Notes under the pieces: generated by a model
What the model saw: only the letters and a program-made list of their open reading frames with translations
What the model was told of the DNA's origin: nothing
Database searches by the model: none
Shown: piece after piece, positions 35,348-42,891 of the stretch
How positions within the stretch are numbered: the first letter of the stretch is position 1
Layout: the number at the start of each line of letters is the position of its first letter
Program-made: the position numbers and the translations under genes
NCBI RefSeq assembly: GCF_014195505.1
Contig: NZ_JACIBV010000001.1
Location: 4,774,001 to 4,838,000 of the forward strand
Length of the DNA stretch: 64,000 nt
Direction of reading: 5' to 3'
Origin: Nonomuraea dietziae
GTDB taxonomy: Bacteria > Actinomycetota > Actinomycetes > Streptosporangiales > Streptosporangiaceae

Positions 35348-36615
35348 ACGGCAAGCCTAGACATGTCGCGCAGATGTGACACGGCGCCGCCGTAGACGTC
35401 CATCAGCCTGGCGGCCGTGGCCGACCAGCCGAACGCGTTGGCGTGCGCCCGCGCGCCCTCGGACAGCTCGTCGCGCCACCGCGGCTCGGTGACGAACCTG
35501 CGCAGGACCCGCGCCCACGTGTCGGGGTCGTGCCCGTCCACGAGCACCCCCGAGACGCCGTCGTTCACGGCGGTGCGCAGCCCGCCCACCGAGGCCGCGG
35601 CCACGGGGGTGCCGCACGCCTGCGACTCGAGCGCGACCAGGCCGAAGGACTCGCTGTAGGACGGCACGACCGTCACGTCGGCCGCGCGGTACCAGTCGGC
35701 GAGCTCGTGCTGCGGAGCGGGAGGCACCAGCCGTACGACGTCGGAGATGCCGAGCTCGGCGGCCATCTCGGTGAGGATCGAGGGGCGGGCGAGGCCGTTG
35801 CCCGAGGGACCGCCGACGGCGGCGACCACGAGACGGCCGCGCAGCGAGGGATCCTCGACCAGCATCCTGGCGGCGGCGCGCAGCAGCACGTCCGGGGCCT
35901 TGAGCGGCTGGATCCTGCCCACGAACAGCAGCACGTGGGCCTCCTGCGGCAGGCCGAGCCTGTGCCGGGCGGCGCCCTGCGAGGCCGGCTGGAAGACGGT
36001 GAGGTTGACGCCGGGGTTGACCACGGCCACCTGGTCGGCGGGCGCGCCGTACAGGTCGACGAGCTCGCCGGCCTCGGCCTCGGTGTTGGCCACGAGGCGG
36101 TCGGCGATCTCCACGACCTGCTCCTCGCCGAGCACCCGCGCCTGGGGCTCCGGCTTGTCGTCCTCGGCCAGCAGCAGGTTCTTGACCTTGGCCATGGTGT
36201 GCATGGTGTGCACGAGCGGCACGCCCCAGCGCTCCTTGGCCAGCCAGCCCACCTGGCCGGAGAGCCAGTAGTGGGAGTGGATGAGGTCGTAGTGGCCGGC
36301 CTCGTACATCGCCTCGGTGCGCAGCACGCCGGAGAGGAACGCGCACAGCTGCCCCGGCAGCTCGCGGCGGTCGAGCTCCTCATAGGGACCGGCGGTGATG
36401 TGCCTGACCAGCACGCCTGGGGCCAGCTCCGCCACGGGGGGCAGGTCGCGGGCCGTCTGCCTGGTGAAGATCTCCACTTCGACGCCGAGTTGGGCCAGTC
36501 GTTTGGCGGTTTCCACGATGTACACGTTCATACCGCCGGCGTCGCCGGTCCCCGGCTGGTCCAGCGGAGACGTGTGCATGCTCACCGTCGCGACCCTGTT
36601 GACGCGTCGCCTCAC
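35344..36615 (-). CDS. mshA: D-inositol-3-phosphate glycosyltransferase
   Basis: 423 residues, GT4 family. N-terminal acceptor domain with DQPGTGDAGGMNVYIVETAK and HSHYWLSGQVGWLAKERWG. C-terminal UDP-GlcNAc site with FVGRIQPLKAPDVLLRAAA and SYSESFGLVALESQACGTPV. First step of mycothiol synthesis. GTG start 9 nt after a near-perfect GGAGG site, downstream of a SigR-type promoter. Confidence 0.95.
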   Translation of the reverse strand: MRRRVNRVATVSMHTSPLDQPGTGDAGGMNVYIVETAKRLAQLGVEVEIFTRQTARDLPPVAELAPGVLVRHITAGPYEELDRRELPGQLCAFLSGVLRTEAMYEAGHYDLIHSHYWLSGQVGWLAKERWGVPLVHTMHTMAKVKNLLLAEDDKPEPQARVLGEEQVVEIADRLVANTEAEAGELVDLYGAPADQVAVVNPGVNLTVFQPASQGAARHRLGLPQEAHVLLFVGRIQPLKAPDVLLRAAARMLVEDPSLRGRLVVAAVGGPSGNGLARPSILTEMAAELGISDVVRLVPPAPQHELADWYRAADVTVVPSYSESFGLVALESQACGTPVAAASVGGLRTAVNDGVSGVLVDGHDPDTWARVLRRFVTEPRWRDELSEGARAHANAFGWSATAARLMDVYGGAVSHLRDMSRLAV

Positions 36616-36640
36616 CAGACATCACCTCCAAAAGGGCTAT

Positions 36641-36667
36641 AACTAGCCAGAACTTTCCGACATTCCC
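36641..36667 (-). promoter_or_regulatory. SigR-type promoter of mshA
   Basis: Minus strand GGGAAT (36667-36662), 18-nt spacer, GTT (36643-36641). This matches the Streptomyces SigR consensus GGAAT-N18/19-GTT. mshA is a known SigR target in Streptomyces. Confidence 0.75.
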
Positions 36668-36708
36668 ACGGAAAGATCAGCGTTTCGTGCCCTGGCAGGA
36701 TGGGGGTC

Positions 36709-37452
36709 ATGAAGAAGACGGCAGTGGTGTCAGGCGCGAGCAGCGGAATCGGAGAGGCCACCGCGCGGCGGCTGGCCGCCGAGGGCTACGAGGTCGTGGC
36801 GGGGGCCAGGCGCAGGGACAGGCTCGACAAGCTGGCCGCCGAGGTGGACGGCATCACGCCCGTGACGCTCGACGTCACCTCCCAGGAGTCGGTGGACGAG
36901 CTGGCCGCCTCCCTGTCCCGCTGCGACGTGCTGGTCAACAACGCCGGAGGCGCCATCGGGCTGGAGTCCGTGGCGGAGGGCCGCGTCGAGGACTGGCAGC
37001 GGATGTACGACACCAACGTGCTCGGCTCGCTGCGCGTGACGCAGGCGCTGCTGCCCAAGCTGGTCGCCTCGGGCGACGGCGTGCTGCTGATGCTGACCTC
37101 GGTCGCCGGCCTCGTCTCCTACGAGGGAGGCGGCGGCTACTGCGCGGCCAAGCACGCGCAGACCTCGATGGTCGAGACGCTCAGGCTGGAGCTGGTCGGC
37201 CAGCCGGTGCGGATCATCGAGATCGCGCCCGGAATGGTGCACACCGAGGAGTTCGCGCTCACCCGCTTCCGCGGCGACGCCGACGCGGCCTCACGCATCT
37301 ACGAGGGCGTGCCGGGACCGCTGACGGCCGACGACGTGGCCGACGCGATCACCTGGAGCGTCACCAGGCCCGCGCACTTCAACGTCGACCGCATGGTCAT
37401 CAGGCCGCGCGCCCAGGCCGCGCAGCACAAGGTGCACCGCGTCAGTGGCTAA
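36709..37452 (+). CDS. SDR-family oxidoreductase
   Basis: 247 residues from ATG 36709. Cofactor loop SGASSGIGEATARRLA with following ARRRDRL (prefers NADP), NNAGGAIGLE, catalytic Ser in LTSVAG and YxxxK in YCAAKHA. The family resembles bacterial YdfG/serine-dehydrogenase-like SDRs; substrate unknown. It overlaps the next gene by 8 nt. Confidence 0.9.
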   Translation: MKKTAVVSGASSGIGEATARRLAAEGYEVVAGARRRDRLDKLAAEVDGITPVTLDVTSQESVDELAASLSRCDVLVNNAGGAIGLESVAEGRVEDWQRMYDTNVLGSLRVTQALLPKLVASGDGVLLMLTSVAGLVSYEGGGGYCAAKHAQTSMVETLRLELVGQPVRIIEIAPGMVHTEEFALTRFRGDADAASRIYEGVPGPLTADDVADAITWSVTRPAHFNVDRMVIRPRAQAAQHKVHRVSG

Positions 37453-38239
37453 ACCCGTCGGCAGCGTCACGAGGGGCACGACCGGCGTCAACAGGCTGCG
37501 CAGGGCCGACCGGTGGCTGACCGCCGTCCACGGCAGGCTGCTGCGGGCGGCCGAGCGGCCCCTCGTGGTCGACCTGGGGTACGGCGCGTCCCACACCACC
37601 ACGCTGGAGCTGTTCACCCGGGTGCGTGCGGTGGCGCCCGACGCGGAGGTCGTCGGGATCGAGATCGACCCCGCGCGGGTGGCGCTGGCCAGGCCGTACG
37701 AGAGGGAGGGGCTGTCCTTCGTCCTCGGCGGCTTCGAGCTGCCCGTCTCGCGCCCGCCGACCGTCGTCAGGGCCTTCAACGTGCTCAGGCAGTACGGCGA
37801 GGCCGAGGCGTGGGGCTACTGGGACCTCCTGCGCGGCAGGCTCGCGCCCGGCGGTGTCCTGGTGGAGGGGACCTGCTCGGAGACCGGGCACAGGGCGGTG
37901 TGGGTCTGCCTCGACGCGTCGGGGCCGAGGACGCTGACGTTCTCGGCGAGGTTCAACGCCTTCGAGCGGCCGTCGGACCTGGCCGACCGGCTGCCGAAGA
38001 CGCTCATCCACCGCAACGTGCCTGGCGAGCCGATCCACGCCTTCCTCCGCGACTTCGACAGGGCGTGGGCCTTCGCCGCCCCCTATGGAGCGCACGGCCT
38101 GAGGCAGCGCTGGCTGGCGGCCGTCGAGACCCTCGTGGAGGGCTGGCCGGTGTACCGCGCGGCGCCGCTGGGCGGAACGCGGCGCTGGCGGCTGGGCGAG
38201 CTGACCCTGCCGTGGGCGGCCGTGGCGCCGATCTCGTAA
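37445..38239 (+). CDS. Class I SAM-dependent methyltransferase
   Basis: 264 residues from GTG. Motif I reads VVDLGYGASHTTTLELF, then VVGIEIDPARV and the RGRLAPGGVLVEGTCSETGH post-motif. The acceptor is unknown. Start overlaps the SDR stop, so the two are coupled. The GNAT gene follows after 10 nt. Confidence 0.85.
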   Translation: MAKPVGSVTRGTTGVNRLRRADRWLTAVHGRLLRAAERPLVVDLGYGASHTTTLELFTRVRAVAPDAEVVGIEIDPARVALARPYEREGLSFVLGGFELPVSRPPTVVRAFNVLRQYGEAEAWGYWDLLRGRLAPGGVLVEGTCSETGHRAVWVCLDASGPRTLTFSARFNAFERPSDLADRLPKTLIHRNVPGEPIHAFLRDFDRAWAFAAPYGAHGLRQRWLAAVETLVEGWPVYRAAPLGGTRRWRLGELTLPWAAVAPIS

Positions 38240-38249
38240 TCTGCCCCCT

Positions 38250-38780
38250 ATGTTGCGTTTTGTCCTGAACCCTGAGCTGACCGAGGACCTCTTCGACGAC
38301 GTGCTGGACTGCTGGGTCGATGTGACCAACGCGGGAGGCGCGGTCGGATGGGTGCCGCCTGTGACAGCGGACGACATCAGGCAGGTCGCCACCGCGACCT
38401 TCGCCCGCTGCGGGCAGAAGGGCCCCGACAGCCTGCTGGTCGGCCTGGACGGCGAAGGACGGGTGGCCGCCTGGGCCGTCCTGGTCGCCAACGCCAACCC
38501 CTTGATGGCGCACTGGCGCACCGTGATGCGCGTGATGGTGCACCCCAAGCACCAGGGCAAGGGCTACGGCGCGGACCTCATGCGAGCCGTGGCCGACGCG
38601 GGCCTGCGGCTCGGGCTCGAGGCGCTCAAGCTGACCTGCAGGGGCGGGCTCGGCCTTGAGTCCTTCTACGCCGGGTGCGGCTACCAGGAGATCGGCCGCC
38701 AGCCACTGGCGATCAGGGTCGCGCCCGGCGACGACCGCGACGAGATCGCCATGGTGACATTTCTGGAGCAAAGGGCGTGA
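38250..38780 (+). CDS. GNAT-family N-acetyltransferase
   Basis: 176 residues. The acetyl-CoA loop is in VHPKHQGKGYGADLMRAVAD (Q-x-x-G-x-G/A). The preceding beta-strand is WRTVMRVMV and the C-terminal part has LESFYAGCGYQEIGR. Substrate unknown. Last gene of the SDR-methyltransferase run. Confidence 0.88.
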   Translation: MLRFVLNPELTEDLFDDVLDCWVDVTNAGGAVGWVPPVTADDIRQVATATFARCGQKGPDSLLVGLDGEGRVAAWAVLVANANPLMAHWRTVMRVMVHPKHQGKGYGADLMRAVADAGLRLGLEALKLTCRGGLGLESFYAGCGYQEIGRQPLAIRVAPGDDRDEIAMVTFLEQRA

Positions 38781-38821
38781 TGTCGCTCTCATCTGCCTCC
38801 CAGATCCCAGCTCGACAGCCT

Positions 38822-38831
38822 GTAGTACTAC
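38822..38831. promoter_or_regulatory. BlaI/MecI-type operator half
   Basis: GTAGTACTAC, a perfect 10-bp palindrome containing the TACTAC element typical of BlaI/MecI operators, 4 nt before the ATG of the regulator gene. Suggests autoregulation. Confidence 0.5.
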
Positions 38832-38835
38832 GCTG

Positions 38836-39198
38836 ATGAGTGTGAAGGGTCTTGGCGAGCTCGAACGCAGCATCATGGACATCCTCTGGGCGCAGAACAC
38901 CCCGTTGACGGCCCGTGAGGTCGGCAGGCTCATCGAGGAAAGAGACCTGGCGCCCACCACCGTCATGACCGTTCTCGACCGTCTCACCCGCAAGGGCTTC
39001 CTCGACAGGACCCGTGACGGCAGGGCCTGGCGCTACCAGCCGGCCGAGAGCCGCGACAACTATGTCGCTGAGCTTATGCTTGAAGCCTTGGACATGACGG
39101 GCGACCGCTCGGCCGCCCTGACCCGCTTCGCCCAGGCCGTGTCAGGGCCGGAGGCGGAGATCCTGCTCAGAGCTCTGTCGGAGCTGGAGGAAGAGTGA
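38836..39198 (+). CDS. BlaI/MecI/CopY-family repressor
   Basis: 120 residues, winged helix: LGELERSIMDILWAQNTPLT, then PTTVMTVLDRLTRKGFLDRT and GRAWRYQPAESRDNYVAELM, ending with a dimerisation helix. Paired with the membrane metallopeptidase that follows (4-nt overlap), as in BlaI-BlaR1 systems. Here it probably responds to cell-wall stress. No beta-lactamase is nearby. Confidence 0.93.
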   Translation: MSVKGLGELERSIMDILWAQNTPLTAREVGRLIEERDLAPTTVMTVLDRLTRKGFLDRTRDGRAWRYQPAESRDNYVAELMLEALDMTGDRSAALTRFAQAVSGPEAEILLRALSELEEE

Positions 39199-40100
39199 TC
39201 ACGGCGGCGGCGTTGTCAGCGCTCGCCGCGGCGTGCGCTCTTGGCGCCTGGCGCTTCACCACCGCGCGCTGGACCTCACGCGCGCCGCGCCTCGCCATCG
39301 CGCTGTGGCAGTCGCTCGGCGTCACGTGGGGTCTGGCCAGCATCGGAGCCCTGCTCGCCTACGCCGTCACGCCGTACGACAGGGGCGTGATCCACGGGCT
39401 GGCCGCCTTCGCGAGGGGAAGGAAGCCCGACGCGACCTGGGACCTCTGGCACGCGCTCGCGATGATCGCGGGCCTGACCCTGCTGGCCGTGCTCGTGGCG
39501 GTCCTGGTGACCGCCGGCGTGCAGACCCTGCGCGCCCGCCGCCGCCACCGCCTGGTGCTCTCGCTGATCGCCCGCGAGGAGCCCGGCATCCCCGGCGTGC
39601 GGGTGCTCGACCACCCGGGCGCCGCCGCCTACTGCGTGCCTGGCCTGCGCTCGCACGTCGTGGTCAGCTCGGGCACGCTCGCGCTCCTGTCGCACGACGA
39701 GCTGACCGCGGTGCTCGCCCACGAGTCGGCCCACGTCCGCGAGCGCCACGACCTGGTGCTGCTGCCCTTCGGGGCGCTGCGCAGGGCGCTGCCGTGGTCG
39801 AAGGTCGTCAGGGACGCCCAGGCGCAGGTCGAGCTGCTGGTCGAGATGGCCGCCGACGACCGCGCCCGCCGCTACTGCTCCCCACGCCGCCTGGCCACCG
39901 CCCTGCTCCGCTTCGGTACGGCGGGAGCCGTCCCGACCCCGAGCGGCATGCTCGGCGTCGCCCAGTCTCAGGTCATGGCGAGGGTCGACAGGCTGATCAA
40001 GCCGCGCCCCGAGCTGTCGCGCTCGACGCGCTACGGGCTGGTCGCGCTGAGTGTGACGTTGACCACGTCTGCCCCGTTCCTGTGGGCGCTGCCCTTCTGA
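39195..40100 (+). CDS. M56 (BlaR1-like) membrane metallopeptidase
   Basis: 301 residues. Three N-terminal membrane helices and one C-terminal helix around a zinc protease domain with HExxH in AVLAHESAHVRERHD and the preceding HDEL. No C-terminal penicillin-binding sensor domain, unlike BlaR1. Probably cleaves the BlaI-type partner upon a membrane signal (inference from the family). Confidence 0.92.
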   Translation: MITAAALSALAAACALGAWRFTTARWTSRAPRLAIALWQSLGVTWGLASIGALLAYAVTPYDRGVIHGLAAFARGRKPDATWDLWHALAMIAGLTLLAVLVAVLVTAGVQTLRARRRHRLVLSLIAREEPGIPGVRVLDHPGAAAYCVPGLRSHVVVSSGTLALLSHDELTAVLAHESAHVRERHDLVLLPFGALRRALPWSKVVRDAQAQVELLVEMAADDRARRYCSPRRLATALLRFGTAGAVPTPSGMLGVAQSQVMARVDRLIKPRPELSRSTRYGLVALSVTLTTSAPFLWALPF

Positions 40101-40137
40101 CCTCACAGTTCGCCGCTTGCAGGTGCTAGCTGTCCGT

Positions 40138-40149
40138 TTGCAATTGCAA
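40138..40149. promoter_or_regulatory. TTGCAATTGCAA palindrome before the XRE regulator gene
   Basis: Perfect 12-bp palindrome 23 nt upstream of the ATG. A related GCTTGCAG half-site lies near 40115. Likely operator of the regulator itself. Confidence 0.5.
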
Positions 40150-40172
40150 GCACGGCGAGGCAGACTACAGGT

Positions 40173-40668
40173 ATGGCACTACCCAAGGTCGGCTCGATCG
40201 GCGAGTACATCCGCGAGCAGCGGCAGCAGGCGAAGATCTCGCTGCGGCAGCTCGCGGCCGCGGCAGGGGTCTCCAACCCCTACCTCAGCCAGATCGAGCG
40301 CGGCCTTCGCAAGCCGAGCGCCGAGATCCTGAACCAGATCGCCAAGGGTCTGCACATCTCGTCTCAGGCGCTCTATGTCCAAGCAGGCCCTGATCGAGGA
40401 TCGCGAGCCGCCGAGCGACGTGATCACCGCGATCAGGAGCGACAGCCTCATCACCGAGCGGCAACGCCAGGTGCTGATCGATATCTACGAGTCGTTCCGC
40501 AAGGAGAACAGCGCCGAGGACGAGCAGACCTCCCAGAATGCTCATCCCCGGCACGGCTCCGACACGGACGACGAGCCGCCGCTGCCAGAGGAATTTCTCG
40601 CCGCTCTTGAGCCCTTCGCGGCGACCTCGAACAACGGCATCGTCACCCAGGAAACCAAGGAAGGTTAA
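40173..40668 (+). pseudogene. XRE-family regulator, frameshifted in this sequence
   Basis: The N-part (40173-40390) is a complete HTH_XRE: GEYIREQRQQAKISLRQLAA, GVSNPYLSQIERGLRKPS, EILNQIAKGLHISSQALYVQ. The continuation is in another frame: LIEDREPPSDVITAIRSDS, TERQRQVLIDIYESFRKEN and an acidic tail ending at 40668. One extra C in the CCC at 40388-40390 separates them; removing it gives VQAGLIED. The whole protein would be about 164 residues, the normal size of this actinobacterial family. The position 3 nt before the HbhA-like gene indicates an operon. A sequence error is more likely than a dead gene. Confidence 0.8.
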
Positions 40669-40671
40669 CCC

Positions 40672-41088
40672 ATGACGCTGGCCACCGAGGTCAAGAAGCT
40701 CACCGAGTCCAAGCCGTTCTACGCCGTCGCGGGCGCGGGCGACTTCGCCGTGGAGAAGCTCCGCGAGTTGCCCGAGCAGCTGCAGAAGCTGCAGTCGCGG
40801 CGCACCGACATCACCAAGGACCTGCCGGTCAAGGCGCGCGAGGTCCGCACCAAGGCCGAGGAGCTCGCCCGCGAGTTCCCCGAGAAGGCCCGCGTGTACG
40901 CCGACCAGCTCGGCAGCAAGGCCACCGAGTTCTACGAGGAGTTCGCCACCCGCGGCCGCAAGGTCGTCAGCAAGGTGAGCGGCGAGGCCGCGCTGGAGCT
41001 GGAGGAGGTCTCCGAGGCGGCCGAGCCGGCCGTGGCCACCCCGGTGAAGAAGACCACCCGCGCTCCCAGGGCCACCACGAAGGCCTGA
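40672..41088 (+). CDS. Heparin-binding-hemagglutinin-like coiled-coil protein
   Basis: 138 residues. Long amphipathic helix (KPFYAVAGAGDFAVEKLREL through KAREVRTKAEELAREFPEK) and a Lys/Pro/Ala-rich tail (PVKKTTRAPRATTKA), as in mycobacterial HbhA. Probably membrane- or polymer-associated. Co-transcribed with the XRE regulator. Confidence 0.82.
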   Translation: MTLATEVKKLTESKPFYAVAGAGDFAVEKLRELPEQLQKLQSRRTDITKDLPVKAREVRTKAEELAREFPEKARVYADQLGSKATEFYEEFATRGRKVVSKVSGEAALELEEVSEAAEPAVATPVKKTTRAPRATTKA

Positions 41089-41100
41089 CCAGGAAGCATC

Positions 41101-41135
41101 GAGGACCCTCGCCCGCAGTGCGGGCGGGGGTCCTC
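41101..41135 (+). terminator. Terminator after the HbhA-like gene
   Basis: GAGGACC-CTCGCCCGCA pairs with TGCGGGCGGG-GGTCCTC, about 16 bp with small irregularities, 13 nt after the stop. Confidence 0.8.
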
Positions 41136-41491
41136 CGCACATCGGCGGCCGTTCAACCCGGCGAAGCGGCCCACGCCGAGCGGCTTGAGCGCGGACAAGC
41201 CGCCCTGGCCCGGACAGGCCGCCCTGGCCCGGAGAAGCGACCCTGGCCCGGAGAGCGACCCAAGCCCGGACAAGCCGCCCAGGCCCCGGAAGCGGCTCCG
41301 GCTCGGGAAGCGGCCAAAGGCGGAGATCCAGCTCCTCGGGCGCCGTGACGGCGGGGACCGAAGTCCTGCTGGGCGGCGCGCCCTCACTGGAGGGAAGCGG
41401 AGACTCGGGGAGGTCTCGAGCTTTGCTTGCCGTAGAGGATTATGGAGCAGTTAGGGTGGGGGGCGACATTGCGGTACTGGGCGGAGCGAAC
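41136..41491. repeat. Intergenic region with degenerate 18-21-nt repeats
   Basis: From about 41190 to 41330 variants of GGACAAGCCGCCCTGGCCC recur five or six times. No start-supported gene. The DUF2516 promoter must lie in the last 100 nt, but no clear boxes are seen. Confidence 0.5.
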
Positions 41492-41827
41492 ATGATCTCC
41501 TTTGGACTTGACCTCATTTTCGCGATCCTCGCGATCATCGCGTTCGGCATGACCGTGTGGGCCCTCGTCCACGCGATCCGCACCCCTGCCAACGCGTTCG
41601 TCGCCGCGGGCAAGCTGCAGAAGAAGTGGTGGCTCCTGATCCTCGGCCTCGGCACGCTGTTCTCGTTCGCCACGGCGTGGGGCTATTTCGGCGCGAGCGG
41701 TCTGGCGCGGCTCAACATTTTCGCGATCGCCTCGGTCATCGCGGCGGGCGTCTACCTGGCCGATGTCAAGCCGGCTGTCACCGGAATGGGCAAGGGTGGC
41801 AATAACGGTCCTTACGGGCCCTGGTGA
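41492..41827 (+). CDS. DUF2516 membrane protein
   Basis: 111 residues with three membrane helices: DLIFAILAIIAFGMTVWALV, KWWLLILGLGTLFSFATAWG and IFAIASVIAAGVYLADVKPA. The NAFVAAGKLQKKWW segment between helices one and two is typical of DUF2516. The start is ATG 41492. Function unknown. Confidence 0.88.
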   Translation: MISFGLDLIFAILAIIAFGMTVWALVHAIRTPANAFVAAGKLQKKWWLLILGLGTLFSFATAWGYFGASGLARLNIFAIASVIAAGVYLADVKPAVTGMGKGGNNGPYGPW

Positions 41828-41872
41828 CATAGGAAACCATCTGTTAACGCTTCCGGAACAATGCTACGTTCG

Positions 41873-41886
41873 CGGGAGCGCTCCCA
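41873..41886. promoter_or_regulatory. CebR-type operator upstream of the repressor gene
   Basis: CGGGAGCGCTCCCA matches the CebR box TGGGAGCGCTCCCA at 13 of 14 positions. It lies 33 nt before the ATG, suggesting autoregulation. Confidence 0.8.
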
Positions 41887-41919
41887 CCCTGCGCGCATCA
41901 TCCGGTGTGTGGAGGACAG

Positions 41920-42891
41920 ATGCCAGATCAGCCCACCCTCGCACAGGTCGCCGCCGAAGCCGGAGTCTCCCCGGCGACCGCCTCCCGCGTCCTGACCGGG
42001 TCAGTCAGGGTCACGACCTCGACGCGTCGTCAAGTGCACGACGCGATGTCCCGCCTTGGTTACGTACGGCGGCGCGCGCCGCACGGCGTCTCCTCGCGCA
42101 GGACCGACCGCTTCCTCGCCGCCGTCGTGTGCGAGCCCGCGCCACGCCTGTTCGGTGAGCCCTTCTACGCCAGGCTGCTGTCGGCCTTCGAGGAGGCGCT
42201 GGCCGAGCACGGTGTCCCCCTCATGGTCATGACGGCCGCGCACGCCGTGCCCCCTCTGGTGGCCAAGGGGATCGACGGCGTGCTCCTGGTCGGGGCGCGC
42301 GACGGGCATCCGCTCGCGGTCACGCTGGCCGCCTCGGGCATCCCCGTGCGCTGCGTCGGGCGCCCGCCCGACGGGCTGGCCCTGCCGTACGTGGATCTCG
42401 ACAACCGCGACGGCGGACGCCAGGCCGCCGAGCACCTGCTGCTGTCGGGCAGGAAGGCGATGGCGGTGATCGCGGGACCGCCCGCGATGCCCGGCGCCCG
42501 CGCCCGGGTCGAAGGCTTCCTCACCACGCTGACCAGCGCGGGCATGACCAACGTGCCCGTCGCCTACGGGGACTTCAGTCACCTGTCGGGCGCGCAGGCG
42601 ATGCGGTGGCTGTTACGCCGCTTACCCCACCTGGACGCGGTGTTCGCCGCCTCGGACGTCATGGCGGTGGCCGCGCTCCAGGTCCTCCACCGAGCGGGAC
42701 GCCGGGTACCCCACGACGTCGCGCTCGTCGGTTTCGACGACGCGCCGGTCGCCAGGCACGTCAATCCTCCGCTGACGACGGTGAGGCAGCCGGTGGAGGA
42801 GCTCGCCGTCGTCGCCGCCCGCCTCCTGCTGAACGGCCAGCGGCACAACCCCGTCCTCCCCACCGAGCTGGTGGTCCGTGAATCCGCGTGA
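41920..42891 (+). CDS. cebR: LacI-family repressor, CebR-like
   Basis: 323 residues. LacI HTH PTLAQVAAEAGVSPATASRV with hinge RRQVHDAMSRLGYVRR, then the periplasmic-binding-like ligand domain (GARARVEGFL, DAVFAASDVMAVAALQVL, VALVGFDDAPVARHV). CebR-type boxes in front of it and of the GH48 gene indicate that it represses cellulase genes and is released by cello-oligosaccharides, as in Streptomyces and Thermobifida (inference). GGAGG precedes ATG 41920. It overlaps the kinase gene by 14 nt. Confidence 0.85.
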   Translation: MPDQPTLAQVAAEAGVSPATASRVLTGSVRVTTSTRRQVHDAMSRLGYVRRRAPHGVSSRRTDRFLAAVVCEPAPRLFGEPFYARLLSAFEEALAEHGVPLMVMTAAHAVPPLVAKGIDGVLLVGARDGHPLAVTLAASGIPVRCVGRPPDGLALPYVDLDNRDGGRQAAEHLLLSGRKAMAVIAGPPAMPGARARVEGFLTTLTSAGMTNVPVAYGDFSHLSGAQAMRWLLRRLPHLDAVFAASDVMAVAALQVLHRAGRRVPHDVALVGFDDAPVARHVNPPLTTVRQPVEELAVVAARLLLNGQRHNPVLPTELVVRESA

